Assembly (NCBI RefSeq): GCF_009604385.1 | Contig: NZ_WEGJ01000024.1 | Span: 33,962 to 97,961, forward strand | Source: Streptomyces smaragdinus | GTDB lineage: Bacteria > Actinomycetota > Actinomycetes > Streptomycetales > Streptomycetaceae | DNA length: 64,000 nt | Direction: 5' to 3' | Shown: positions 24,510 through 33,560 of the stretch, in pieces | How the letters are laid out: each line of letters starts with the position of its first letter | How positions within the stretch are numbered: the stretch's first letter is position 1 | Program-made: the position numbers and the translations under genes | The notes under the pieces: model-generated | Database searches by the model: none | What the model was told of the DNA's origin: nothing | Seen by the model: only the letters and a program-made list of their open reading frames with translations

Positions 24510-26102
24510 TCACAGGCCGGTGCCGTGCACCTCGCGCAGCAGGCGGGCCTGGTAGAGGTCCTGCCAGCCGGCGAGGTCCGGGTGGGGTCCGGCCCAGACG
24601 GGGGTGCCGTCGGGGGTTCGGGCGGATGCGGGGAGGGTGACGAGGGGGCCGTCGGCGGTGTCGAAGCGGTGCTCGGCGGCGTCGAGTGCGGTGAGGACCT
24701 CGGGCCAGGGCAGTCCGTCGGTACGGAGGCGGGCGACGGTGGCCGCGCGGGTTTCGACGGTGCCCTTCCAGCCGCCGGTGATGAGGTCGCCGACGGCGGC
24801 GAGGGCGCGGGGGTCGAGGCGTTCGCAGGCGGTGGCGATCAGGGTGGAGTCGCCCGAGGTGTCGGAGAGGTGTTCGGCGAGCCAGCGGCGGGGGAGGTGC
24901 GCGGTGACGTCTCCCGCGTGGTCCCCGCAGGGGCGGATCTCCAGCCGGACGTCCGGCAGCTCCTCCGGCGCCGGCCGCAGCAGCGCCGCCGCCTCCCGTA
25001 CCGCCATCCGCTCCACGGACTCCCGCCCCCGCCCCGGCGCGAACGCCCGCCCCGCCTCCAGCGCCCGCCGCGCCCACGCCACGGCCGCCTCCCCGGCGCC
25101 CGCCGCCGCGGCGTCCGCGGGGCGCAGGCCGGCGGTGACCCAGCTGCGCAGCGCCTCGGCGCCGACCACCTCCCGCAGCGGGGTGTACGCCTGGTTGTCC
25201 GGGGTGAGCGCCCCGAGCAGGAACCCGGCCGCCCACACCTCCGCGGCCAGGGACTCCCCCAGCGCCCCGGGGGCCTCGGGCCGTCCGGCGCGGACCGTCT
25301 CCTCGGGGATCCCGACGAGCCGCGACCACGGCCGCCAGGGCCAGGTGAACGGCTGCTCGGCGGCCTCCCGTACGGCGGATCGCCGCAGCCGGATGCGGCA
25401 CCGGGAGTCGACGAGCTCGACGGCGAACCCCAGCCCCTCGTGCTCCGCGGGGCGCTCCAGCACCGGGCCGTCCCAGTACCCCGGGTCGACGCGTTCCTGG
25501 ACGCACGCGACGCCGAGCCGGATGCCGTGGTGGTCGTTGCCGGCGACGCTGGGCCGGGTGCTGTGGTCCAGCAGATGGGGCACGGGAGCCAGCACCGGGA
25601 TGTCGCGCTCGGCGCAGAACACGGCGATGTGCTCGTCGTCGTCGCGGGTGACGTCGGGGAACGTCCGCAGGAAGGCGGCCAGTTCCCGGGCGGTGCCGGC
25701 GGGCAGGACCAGCCCCAGCGACGGCACCCATTCCCAGGGCGCGAGCCGTACGACCGGGTGCCCCTGCACGGCAGCCTGCCGGACGCGGTAGGAGTTGTAC
25801 GGCGACACCCAGAGCACGCCGAGCGAGATGGCGGCGTCGGGGTGGCGCTCGATCAGGGCGTGGACGTGGTCGGCGAAGCCGTCGACCAGATGGACGTCGT
25901 CCTGGAGCACCAGGTGGTGGGTGGCGCCCTCGGCGACCGCCCCCCACGCCACCTTCGCGGTGCGCAACGGGCTCGGGACGCCGTCCGGTTCGGGATCCTC
26001 GACGAGGCGCGCGCGCAGGGGCAGGCACTCCCCCGCGATGCGGTCGACGCCGGCCCGCCGCGACGGGTGGTACATGATGACGGTGCTCAGTTCGTGGGTC
26101 AT
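24510..26102 (-). CDS. Glycosyltransferase-like protein of unknown function
   Basis: A 530-residue soluble protein. The first 230 residues look like a GT-A glycosyltransferase: STVIMYHPSRR at the start, then HHLVLQDDVHLVDGF, where Asp68-Asp69 fit a metal/nucleotide-sugar motif, and a later RDDDEHIAVF. The remaining 300 residues are helical, Ala-rich and not recognised. No signal peptide is present. The ATG overlaps the stop of the condensation-domain gene by four bases. Glycosyl transfer to the cluster product is only a hypothesis; it could be a family with another activity. Confidence 0.6.
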   Translation of the reverse strand: MTHELSTVIMYHPSRRAGVDRIAGECLPLRARLVEDPEPDGVPSPLRTAKVAWGAVAEGATHHLVLQDDVHLVDGFADHVHALIERHPDAAISLGVLWVSPYNSYRVRQAAVQGHPVVRLAPWEWVPSLGLVLPAGTARELAAFLRTFPDVTRDDDEHIAVFCAERDIPVLAPVPHLLDHSTRPSVAGNDHHGIRLGVACVQERVDPGYWDGPVLERPAEHEGLGFAVELVDSRCRIRLRRSAVREAAEQPFTWPWRPWSRLVGIPEETVRAGRPEAPGALGESLAAEVWAAGFLLGALTPDNQAYTPLREVVGAEALRSWVTAGLRPADAAAAGAGEAAVAWARRALEAGRAFAPGRGRESVERMAVREAAALLRPAPEELPDVRLEIRPCGDHAGDVTAHLPRRWLAEHLSDTSGDSTLIATACERLDPRALAAVGDLITGGWKGTVETRAATVARLRTDGLPWPEVLTALDAAEHRFDTADGPLVTLPASARTPDGTPVWAGPHPDLAGWQDLYQARLLREVHGTGL

Positions 26103-27460
26103 GCCGTCTCCGCCGCGCCGGTGATCAGGGACTCGAATCCGTACAACATGGCCTCCGTGGCCGGCTCGTCGATGAGACTCGTGTCGACGGTCAGCGTCAG
26201 GGGCATCAGATGCGCGCTGCTGTACATGTGCCAGGCCAGTGAGGTCTGCGACTGGGTGCCCTGCGTCTCCCACTCGACGAACGACTCCGTCACCCGCCCG
26301 GCCTCGTGTTCGCGTGCGTCGGTCGTCCGGGTCCGCGCGGTCATGTCGCGCAGGTCGTTGTACCAGCAGGTGAGGTCCGCACCCCGCTCGGCCAGGGCCT
26401 CCCGCAGGTCTTCGTTGAGGGCGGCCTTGTCGTAGTAGGCGTGGTAGTACGTCTTCATCGCCGCCCGCGCCGCACGCCGGGCGGCGGCCTCGAACCCGTC
26501 GTCGCCCACGTCCAGTACGAACAGTCCCTCGAGGGTGACGGGGCTGACGGTCTCCCGCAGATGGGGCAGGAACCGGTTGCTCACCATGACCTGCAGGACG
26601 CAGCGGTCGCTCCCCGCCTGCCGGGCCACGACGGTGGAGGCGGCGGCGAGCAGGATCGCCGAGGAGGGGATCTGCCAGCGGTCGCTGAGCGTCTCCAGCG
26701 CGGCGGGCAGGGCGGGTGAGGCGAGCACCGCCTGCCGGAACTCCGGTACGGCACCCTCGCGGCGTACGAACAACTGCTCCGGGCAGTCGCGCAGGGCCTC
26801 ACGCCAGTACCGCCGGGCCGCCCGGTCGCGCTTTTGCCCCTTCTCGGACGCCTGGTAGGCGGCCTCGGCCAGTGGCTGGAACCCGGGGCTGTCCTTGCGC
26901 AGTACGGCGGGGTCGGCGCCGTCCAGCAGGGCGGCGAAGGTCCGGTGGACCAGCGAGAGGCCCAGCGCGTCGGAGGCGATGTGCGACAGGACCATGACCG
27001 CGTGGACGACCCGGCCGTCCACCTCGATCAGCGCGACGCGGATCGGCCATTCACGGGCGTAGTCGAAGCTGATGGCGTGCCACTGCTTCTCGATCCGCCC
27101 GGCCAGCGCATCGGCCGCGTCGAGGTCCTCGGTCCCGAAGACGTGGACGTCGTGCGTGCCTTCGCCGTCGAGGTGCTGGCGCATGGTCCCGTCGTCGCCG
27201 ATGACGATCCGGGTGCGCAGCGAGTCGTACACGTTCAGGAGTCCCCGTACGGCCGCCAGGGCGGTCTCCGGCGTGACCCCGCCCGCGATGGGGTGCAGCA
27301 CCCGGATGTTGGTGCCCCAGTCGTCGGGCTCCATGTCGAGCATCGCGGTCCGGATCGCCCACTGTCCCCAGGTCACGGGGCCCTCACCGGTCGCGCCGGT
27401 GATCGGGACCGGGACGACGCGCGCGGTGCGGCCGGACACGGCGGTCAGTTCAGTGCGCAC
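26099..27460 (-). CDS. Stand-alone condensation-domain (acyltransferase) protein
   Basis: A 453-residue protein of the chloramphenicol-acetyltransferase-like superfamily, as in NRPS condensation domains and PapA-type acyltransferases. The active-site HHxxxDG appears as SHIASDA, keeping the catalytic His160 and Asp164 but with Ser for the first His. It should join an acyl or aminoacyl group, probably carried on an ACP, to an amine or alcohol. The GTG at 27460 follows GGAGGG and overlaps the end of the PPTase gene by 16 bases; a longer frame is not supported. It has no adenylation or carrier domain of its own. Confidence 0.82.
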   Translation of the reverse strand: MRTELTAVSGRTARVVPVPITGATGEGPVTWGQWAIRTAMLDMEPDDWGTNIRVLHPIAGGVTPETALAAVRGLLNVYDSLRTRIVIGDDGTMRQHLDGEGTHDVHVFGTEDLDAADALAGRIEKQWHAISFDYAREWPIRVALIEVDGRVVHAVMVLSHIASDALGLSLVHRTFAALLDGADPAVLRKDSPGFQPLAEAAYQASEKGQKRDRAARRYWREALRDCPEQLFVRREGAVPEFRQAVLASPALPAALETLSDRWQIPSSAILLAAASTVVARQAGSDRCVLQVMVSNRFLPHLRETVSPVTLEGLFVLDVGDDGFEAAARRAARAAMKTYYHAYYDKAALNEDLREALAERGADLTCWYNDLRDMTARTRTTDAREHEAGRVTESFVEWETQGTQSQTSLAWHMYSSAHLMPLTLTVDTSLIDEPATEAMLYGFESLITGAAETA

Positions 27461-28125
27461 AGGTCCCTCCAGTCGCGGGTGTGGTAGTCGACGGGGCCGG
27501 GTGTACGTCCGGTCGTGGCGATCGCGGCGGCGAAGCCGGGACCGATCTCCAGGTCGGCGAGGAAATAGTCGTCTCCGTTCCACTGTTTCGGCGCCGGCCC
27601 TCGGGCGTCCCGGCGCAGGAACTGCAGTAATCGGCCGCCCGCGGCCTTGGCCCAGGCCTCCTTGCGGGACAGCAGCTGGCACAGCCGCGACACCCGTTCC
27701 CGGCCGGCGGGCGCGGATCCGACGCGGTCGGCCTCGGCGGCGGTGAAGAACCGGCGGGCCAGCGCCCACGGGTCGCCGTGCGGATGCTCGCGCTGGATGT
27801 CGACGCCGACCGCCGGGCCCCGGGTGACGGCGAGCAGGGCGCGGGTCCCGGACCGGGACAGGTTCCATTCGCAGCCGCCGGCGGCCGGGGCCGGTTTGCC
27901 GTGCGGGCCCGTCGTCCAGCGGATCCGGCCGGCGGGCACCCCGGCGTAGTCGGCGAGCACCACGCGCGCGGCGGCGTGCGAGCGGATCAGCGCGGACCGG
28001 TGCACCGGGTCGGCCAGCCCGGCCGCCCGGTCCAACTCCCCGGCCGTGAGCAGCCCGTGGACGCTCGCGTCCGGTGCCTCCGGCGCCAGATCGATGTCCC
28101 AGACGGTGATCGTCGGCGTGTCCAT
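27445..28125 (-). CDS. 4'-Phosphopantetheinyl transferase (Sfp type)
   Basis: A 226-residue enzyme that attaches phosphopantetheine from CoA to the serine of carrier domains. The family motifs are GVDIQ (Asp109) and LSRKEAWAKA (Glu156). Leu166 is encoded by TTA, making translation dependent on the bldA tRNA in Streptomyces. The likely partners are the ACP at 31976-32248 and the ACP domain of the AT-ACP protein. Its start directly follows the MATE stop (TAGATG). A second PPTase is encoded outside the operon at 43331-43990. Confidence 0.9.
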   Translation of the reverse strand: MDTPTITVWDIDLAPEAPDASVHGLLTAGELDRAAGLADPVHRSALIRSHAAARVVLADYAGVPAGRIRWTTGPHGKPAPAAGGCEWNLSRSGTRALLAVTRGPAVGVDIQREHPHGDPWALARRFFTAAEADRVGSAPAGRERVSRLCQLLSRKEAWAKAAGGRLLQFLRRDARGPAPKQWNGDDYFLADLEIGPGFAAAIATTGRTPGPVDYHTRDWRDLCALN

Positions 28126-29475
28126 CTAACTCATCTCCGCCAGCCGCCCGAAGCGGTGCCAGGCCGTGGCGAGGATCAGGCTCGCGATGACCACGTTGCC
28201 GATGGCCAGCGCGACGAAGTACGCCTTCGGCTCGTCCATGGCGCGGGCGATCAGCCCGCCCCCGACATTGACCGCGGCCAGATAGGTCAAGTCCGTGGCG
28301 ATCGTGATGTGGCCGCTCCTGACCTGCTGCAGCGTCATGGTGACCATGTTGATCACCCCGAAGGCGATCCAGCTGGGGCCGACGATCGTCAGATAGTCGG
28401 TGGCGTACGAGGACGTTCCGGCATCGTCGCTCATGAGGTCGCCGAGCGGTCCCGCCAGCGCGAAGACCGCGACGGCGGTGACCGCGTTCACGGTGAGGAT
28501 GTACCGGACCCCCACGCCGACGAACGGCCGCAGCAGATGCGGCTCCCCCGCGCCGAGGCTCTGGTTCATGTTGATGGCGACGGCCGAGCCCAAGGCGATG
28601 CCCGGCGCCATGCACAGCACCTGGATGGCCTGCGCCCCGCCGTAGCCGGCGACGGCGTCGGCGCCGAAGTCCGAGAGCACCCACAGCGAGGTGTAGTTCA
28701 TGGCGCTGATCAGGCCGAACGCGATGGCGACCGGGACGCCGACGGTGAACAGGATGTGCACCGTCCGCGCGAACGGCTCCGCGGCGGGCCCCGTCCTGCG
28801 CAGCATCCCGGCCCGCGCCAGCAGGACCAGGCCCGTGCCGAGCGTGATCACCGAGGCCGCCGCCACGGACACCGGGACGGCGTACACGCCGAGCCCGGTG
28901 TAGTACCCGAGCAGCCACACGCCGAGCACCTGGGTGACGGCGACGGCGATGGTGATGGACGAGGCCGAGCGTGCCAGGCCCCAGCCGCGCAGGGTGCCCG
29001 CGACCACCGAGTTGAGGACGGCGAGCATGAAGGACGCCGCGAGGAGCCGCGCGAACAGGACGAAGGTGTCGGTGGAGTCCGCGCCGACCTCGAGGGTGTC
29101 GGCCATCTGCGGTGCGAACACGCCGACGATCGCGGCCAGTACGGCGAAGCAGCCGAGCGCGATGCCGCCGATCCGGAAGATCGGCGGCAGCACGCTGTCG
29201 TCGGCGCCCTTCTGGCGGGCGGCGATGACCTGGCTGCTGATCTCGATGCCCTCCTCCACGGCGAGGAAGACGAAGCCGATCGGGATGAACAGCGCCCGGA
29301 CGTACAGCGCGTCGTCCCCCATGTGCCCGAGCAGGGCGGAAATGGCGAACTGCGCGCTGAATCCGGTGACCACGCCGAGGAAGATCGGGAAGGCCAGCCT
29401 GCGCACCCGGGGGCCGAGATCGGCCGGCCGGGCGGTGTCCGCGGCCGGTGCGCTGCGGTCCGCCGTGTCAGTCAT
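28126..29475 (-). CDS. MATE family efflux transporter
   Basis: A 449-residue membrane protein with about 12 hydrophobic segments in the MATE arrangement. MATE proteins export drugs or small cations using a Na+ or H+ gradient. It lies in the middle of the operon and overlaps the acyl-CoA dehydrogenase gene by 8 bases, so the likely cargo is the cluster product and a role in self-protection. It starts MTDTADRS at an ATG at 29475. Confidence 0.87.
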   Translation of the reverse strand: MTDTADRSAPAADTARPADLGPRVRRLAFPIFLGVVTGFSAQFAISALLGHMGDDALYVRALFIPIGFVFLAVEEGIEISSQVIAARQKGADDSVLPPIFRIGGIALGCFAVLAAIVGVFAPQMADTLEVGADSTDTFVLFARLLAASFMLAVLNSVVAGTLRGWGLARSASSITIAVAVTQVLGVWLLGYYTGLGVYAVPVSVAAASVITLGTGLVLLARAGMLRRTGPAAEPFARTVHILFTVGVPVAIAFGLISAMNYTSLWVLSDFGADAVAGYGGAQAIQVLCMAPGIALGSAVAINMNQSLGAGEPHLLRPFVGVGVRYILTVNAVTAVAVFALAGPLGDLMSDDAGTSSYATDYLTIVGPSWIAFGVINMVTMTLQQVRSGHITIATDLTYLAAVNVGGGLIARAMDEPKAYFVALAIGNVVIASLILATAWHRFGRLAEMS

Positions 29476-30628
29476 TGAGGATGCGCCTCTTCAGATATCC
29501 CTGCGCGAGGTTGAGCCGCTGCATGTTCCCGGCGCCCTCCATGAACTCGAAGGCCCGGGCCTCGCGGTGGAGTTTGTCGAGGAGGGGGTGCTCGAAGCGG
29601 GCGCCGGGGCCGAACTGCCGCAGGGCGAACTCGGCGCATTCCAGGGTCAGTTCGGCCGCCTTGAACTTGGCGGCGGAGGACATGGTGCCGTCGCTCGGGT
29701 CGTTGTCGGCGCGGGCGGCGGCCGTCAGGGTCAGGTGCCGGATGCCGGTGTGCCGCTGCCGCAGCTTCTCCAGCGCCGTCCGCTCCTCGCCGCGCAGCTC
29801 CCGGCGGTGCTCCTCGGCGTAGTCCAGGCAGGCGCGGGCGGCGCCGAGGGCCATCGCGGCCACGATGGGCCTGGCCAGGCAGAAGGTGCGCATCGCGCCG
29901 GCCATGCCGCGCCGGGTGGGTGAGAGGTGCTTGCCGAGGATGTCGTCCTCCTCGACGGGCATGTCGTCGAAGTGGATCTCGGTGAGTCCGAAGGCCCGCA
30001 TGCCCATGGTGGGGATCGGGGTGGCGTGGTAGCCCGGGCGGCTCGGGTCGACGGTGACGGCGGAGATGCCGAGGGGGCCCGGCCGGACGCGGGCGAAGGC
30101 GACGCCGAGGTCGGCGCGGGCGGCGTTGCCGACGTACTTCTTGCGGCCCCGCATGACCTTGCCGCCGTCGGTCTCCACCAGCGCGTTGCTCATGTTGGTG
30201 GCGTCGGAGCCGGCCTGCGGTTCGGTGACCGCGAAGAAGGTCCAGGTGGGGCCCTTGGCGAGGCGGGTGTAGTAGCGCTCGAGCTGGACGGGGTCGGCGA
30301 GCTGTTCGGTGACGACGCCGGAGAGGGAGGGGCCGGGCGCGGAGATCAGCAGGGCGGCGTCGCCCCAGGCGAGCTCCTCGTAGACCACGGCCCGTTCCAC
30401 GCAGCTGTAGAGGTAGCTGGGGCGGCCGTCGACGATCAGCGGGTCCTGGTTGTACTCGGGCGGCAGCGAGAGGAAGAGCTGGTTGTACGCGTCGCTGACG
30501 ATCGGGTTCAGCGTCTTCGGGTCGGACTCGGGGCGGTCCATCTCGAGCGCCGTCGAGCGGAAGGAGTGGGCGTAGTCCGTCACCGCCGCGCGCAGACGTT
30601 CCGGTTCGGGGAGTGCGTAGGACGTCAT
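29468..30628 (-). CDS. Acyl-CoA dehydrogenase family flavoprotein
   Basis: A 386-residue full-length acyl-CoA dehydrogenase-fold protein. The FAD/substrate region FFAVTEPQAGSDATNMSNAL and the C-terminal RQFGPGARFEHPLLDKLHREARAFEFMEGAGNMQR are well conserved. The position of the usual catalytic base cannot be settled by eye. In biosynthetic clusters such enzymes often oxidise acyl or aminoacyl groups held on an ACP. It is coupled by a 4-base overlap to the short dehydrogenase-like gene upstream, so the two may form a complex. Confidence 0.88.
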   Translation of the reverse strand: MTSYALPEPERLRAAVTDYAHSFRSTALEMDRPESDPKTLNPIVSDAYNQLFLSLPPEYNQDPLIVDGRPSYLYSCVERAVVYEELAWGDAALLISAPGPSLSGVVTEQLADPVQLERYYTRLAKGPTWTFFAVTEPQAGSDATNMSNALVETDGGKVMRGRKKYVGNAARADLGVAFARVRPGPLGISAVTVDPSRPGYHATPIPTMGMRAFGLTEIHFDDMPVEEDDILGKHLSPTRRGMAGAMRTFCLARPIVAAMALGAARACLDYAEEHRRELRGEERTALEKLRQRHTGIRHLTLTAAARADNDPSDGTMSSAAKFKAAELTLECAEFALRQFGPGARFEHPLLDKLHREARAFEFMEGAGNMQRLNLAQGYLKRRILND

Positions 30629-31242
30629 GCGCCCACCTCCGGGGTGTGGAAGATGTCGCCGAGCAGGTCGATGGCCCGGCCCAGCCGGCCGGGTTCCTCG
30701 TCGAGGAAGCCGGAGGCGCCGAGCATCCGGAGGCTGGTGCGCTGCGCGTCCGCCACCGCGGTGATCGCCCGCGGCAGGCCGGCCTCGCCGTCGTGTTCGA
30801 GCAGCAGGTTCGCCTCGGCGAGGTCGCCGGCGGCGGAGCCGATCATGACGCCGACCGCCGACACGGAGGACAGCGGTTCGTTGCCGCGTTTGCGGCCGGA
30901 GACATAGGCGGTGGCGAGCCGCAGCAGCCGCTCGCCCAGGCCGACGCGGATCCAGGCGGCGCCCAGCGCCCACGGCCCGGCGTCTCCGCCGCGCCGGCGC
31001 GAGTCGTGCCAGACGCCCAGGTCACCGGAGTCGATGGTCACGGTGAGCAGGAGGTCGGCCTCCGCGGGGTCCGGTGCGCTGCGGGGCAGCAGCGTGTGGC
31101 CGCCGGGTCCCCAGCCGGGGCCGAGCGCCGAGCGCAGTTCCGTCAGGGCGGCGGCGGGGCCGTCGTCGCGGGCCAGGGCGCGGACGCGGCGCCCGAGTCC
31201 GAGGTCCACCACCGGTGCGGCGGCGAGGGGTTCGGTGGTCAT
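30625..31242 (-). CDS. Short acyl-CoA dehydrogenase-like protein
   Basis: A 205-residue protein that resembles only the C-terminal helical domain of acyl-CoA dehydrogenases (LGAAWIRVGLGERLLRLATAYVSGRKR, then SAVGVMIGSAAGDLAEANLLLEH). The FAD-binding middle domain is absent. It sits between the KASIII-like gene and the full-length dehydrogenase, overlapping both by four bases. It may be a non-catalytic partner subunit, as is seen for some paired dehydrogenases. The first 50 residues of the longest frame are rejected because they overlap the previous gene and have no ribosome site. Confidence 0.72.
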   Translation of the reverse strand: MTTEPLAAAPVVDLGLGRRVRALARDDGPAAALTELRSALGPGWGPGGHTLLPRSAPDPAEADLLLTVTIDSGDLGVWHDSRRRGGDAGPWALGAAWIRVGLGERLLRLATAYVSGRKRGNEPLSSVSAVGVMIGSAAGDLAEANLLLEHDGEAGLPRAITAVADAQRTSLRMLGASGFLDEEPGRLGRAIDLLGDIFHTPEVGA

Positions 31243-31976
31243 GGCCGGGCCTCCAGGGTGAGTGCGGGGACGAGGCGGTCCGTCGTGGGCGCGGTGAAGC
31301 GGACCCGGCAGTCGTAGCCGAGTTCGTCGTCGCGGTCGGTGACGGCGAGGTCGGCCGCGGGCTGCCCGGCGTGCCGCCGCGCGAGCTCGTACCACGGCTG
31401 CAGATGACCGGCGCGCGGCGTGGGGCGCCGCTCGGCCGGGGGGATACGGCGGACGGACAGGCCGTCCATCGGCCGGCCCGCGTCGGTGCCGAGGACGAGG
31501 ACGACGGCGCCGGCCCGCGGCGGCGGGGTGTACGACGCCTCCGGCGGATGCGTGCTCTGCTCCATCAGTACGACGGCCGCCCGCCGGAACCGGCCGGAGG
31601 CGAGATGGTTCGCCGCCAGCCGCAGCGCGGTGAACGGCCCCGCCGCGCCCTGGTCGTTGACGCCCAGGACCAGCGGCATCCCGCCGAGCCGGATCGCCAG
31701 CAGGGCGCCCGGCAGCAGCCGGGCCTGGCAGTCCGGGAGCGCGGTGACCGTCACCAGCATGTCCACGCCGGAGTCGTCTCCCAGCTGCCCGGCGACGGCC
31801 TCGGCGAGGTCCGCGTAGGAGACGCGTTCGCCGAGCTCCAGCCAGTCGAGGTTCTTGTGCGGTCCGTACAGGACTTCCAGGTCGAGCGCGTGCTCGAGCA
31901 GGTCGGCGGGCGTCGTACCGCCGTGTCCCGGCGCGGGCGCCGGGACGTGCGCGATACGTTCCAGCAGGACCGGCAT
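31239..31976 (-). CDS. KASIII-like protein lacking the active-site cysteine
   Basis: A 245-residue thiolase-fold protein related to 3-oxoacyl-ACP synthase III. Where the family has its cysteine (ACASG) this protein has QGAAG, with Ala111 in the cysteine position. It is also about 80 residues shorter than KASIII. It is therefore unlikely to catalyse Claisen condensation alone and may be a structural partner of the KASIII at 34951-35880. Its ATG overlaps the ACP stop (TGATG), placing it directly with the carrier protein. Confidence 0.72.
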   Translation of the reverse strand: MPVLLERIAHVPAPAPGHGGTTPADLLEHALDLEVLYGPHKNLDWLELGERVSYADLAEAVAGQLGDDSGVDMLVTVTALPDCQARLLPGALLAIRLGGMPLVLGVNDQGAAGPFTALRLAANHLASGRFRRAAVVLMEQSTHPPEASYTPPPRAGAVVLVLGTDAGRPMDGLSVRRIPPAERRPTPRAGHLQPWYELARRHAGQPAADLAVTDRDDELGYDCRVRFTAPTTDRLVPALTLEARP

Positions 31977-32248
31977 CAGGCCTCCGCTTGGGACGCCGCG
32001 ATGAAGTCGCACACGGCGCCCACGGTCTGCAGGTGCTCCGGCTCCAGCTGCTCGGGGTCGACCTCGATGCCGTGGTCGTCCTCGAGCGTCATGAGCAGTT
32101 CGAGGACGCTGGTGGAGTCCAGGCCCAGCTCCTCGAAGAGCTTGGTGTCCGCGGTGGCCTGGCCGAGGTCCTTGCCGAGGACGCCCTCGAGCGCCTTGAT
32201 GACCAGCGCCTGCAGGTCCGACCGTCGTTCGTCCACGGATGTGGTCAT
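31976..32248 (-). CDS. Free acyl carrier protein
   Basis: A 90-residue acyl carrier protein. The phosphopantetheine-attachment serine is Ser45 in ELGLDSTSVLEL. The rest is the four-helix ACP fold. It follows the PLP decarboxylase by 49 bases and overlaps the KASIII-like gene. Together with the ATP-grasp ligase and decarboxylase it matches the BtrI-BtrJ-BtrK set of butirosin biosynthesis, so it probably carries an amino acid that is decarboxylated in place. Confidence 0.9.
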   Translation of the reverse strand: MTTSVDERRSDLQALVIKALEGVLGKDLGQATADTKLFEELGLDSTSVLELLMTLEDDHGIEVDPEQLEPEHLQTVGAVCDFIAASQAEA

Positions 32249-32297
32249 GTCTTCGTCTCCTGGGGGTGAGTGGTGGTACTGCTGCGAGGCGGAGGGA

Positions 32298-33560
32298 TCA
32301 GGTCAGTCCGGACTGACGGTCCAGCAGGTCGTCGACGGTGTCGCGGCGCCTGACGAGGTGGGCGCGGCCGTCGCGGACGAGGACTTCGGCGGGGTAGCCG
32401 TGGCTGAGGAACAGCACCGGTGAGGCCGTCGGCCCGTACGCGCCCGAGCGGGTCACGCCGATCAGGTCGCCGGCCGTCAGCCCGGCCGGCAGGTCGACGG
32501 CCTTGGCGAGGGTGTCGTTGGGGGTGCACAGGGGGCCGGTGACGTTCCAGGCGGCCGTTTCGTCGCCGGCCGTCGAGCCGACGCGGTACATCGGGAAGTT
32601 GCGGCGGAAGGGCGAGCCGATGCCGACGGCGGCCATGTGGTGGTTGGTGCCGCCGTCGCAGATCGCGAAGCGGTCGCCGCGGGACTCCTTCGTGTAGCGG
32701 ACGCGGGTCACGTAGACGCCGGCCGGGGCGGCGAGGAACCGGCCGAGTTCCATGACCAGCCGGGTGTCCGGGTGTGCGGTGTGGAACTCGTCGATGACCG
32801 GGTTCAGGCCGTCGGTGAGTGTCGCGACGTCGAGGTCGCGCTCCTTGGAGTGGTACGCGACGCCGAGTCCGCCTCCGACGTCGACGGTCGCGAGCTCGAA
32901 GCCGAGCTTCACGGAGAGCCGGATCGCGAGGTCGAAGATGCCGCGGGTGTTCTGGACGATGGCGGACTCGTCGAGGATCCGGGTGCCCATGTACGCCTGG
33001 ACGCCGCGCACCCGCAGATTGCCGTACCGCAGCGCGGCCGGGTCGAGGGCCAGCAGCGTCTCCTCGTCGATGCCGAACTGCCGGGGCTTGCCGCCCATGG
33101 TGAGTCCGCCGCCCTTGAGCTCGAAGGCGGGGTTGACCCGTAGCAGCACCTCGGCGGTCACGCCCTGGTGGCGGGCCTCCTCGTCGATGAGGTCGAGCTC
33201 CGGCAGCGATTCGGCGATCAGCCGGGCGCCGGTCTTGAGGACGGCGGCGATCTCGTCGCGGCTCTTGCCCGGGCCGAGGAACAGGAGGCTGTCGCCGGTG
33301 GCGCCCGCGCGCTGTGCCGTAGCCAGCTCCGCCATCGACGACAGTTCCAGTCCGGCGCCCAGCTCCAGCAGGGACTGGGTGATCGCCAGATTGGGGTTGG
33401 CCTTGAGGGAGTAGAAGATCCGGATGGCCGGGTGCAGCCGGTCGCGCAGGCCCCGGTACTGGTCGCGCAGCCGGTCGCCGTCGTAGAGGTACAGCGGGGT
33501 GCCGTACTCCTCGGCCAGCTCGGACAGCGCGAGCCCCTGGATGTGCGTGGCGAACATCAT
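32298..33560 (-). CDS. PLP-dependent decarboxylase (DAP/ornithine decarboxylase fold, BtrK-like)
   Basis: A 420-residue fold-type III PLP enzyme. Lys53 in FYSLKANPN is the PLP-binding lysine, VDVGGGLGV is the phosphate-binding glycine loop, and Cys345 in GPLCTPND is the second-subunit active-site cysteine. The size fits diaminopimelate decarboxylase and BtrK (decarboxylase of glutamyl-ACP). Its position beside an ATP-grasp ligase and a free ACP favours an ACP-bound substrate over lysine synthesis. Its ATG overlaps the ligase stop by four bases. The amino acid used cannot be read from sequence. Confidence 0.88.
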   Translation of the reverse strand: MMFATHIQGLALSELAEEYGTPLYLYDGDRLRDQYRGLRDRLHPAIRIFYSLKANPNLAITQSLLELGAGLELSSMAELATAQRAGATGDSLLFLGPGKSRDEIAAVLKTGARLIAESLPELDLIDEEARHQGVTAEVLLRVNPAFELKGGGLTMGGKPRQFGIDEETLLALDPAALRYGNLRVRGVQAYMGTRILDESAIVQNTRGIFDLAIRLSVKLGFELATVDVGGGLGVAYHSKERDLDVATLTDGLNPVIDEFHTAHPDTRLVMELGRFLAAPAGVYVTRVRYTKESRGDRFAICDGGTNHHMAAVGIGSPFRRNFPMYRVGSTAGDETAAWNVTGPLCTPNDTLAKAVDLPAGLTAGDLIGVTRSGAYGPTASPVLFLSHGYPAEVLVRDGRAHLVRRRDTVDDLLDRQSGLT

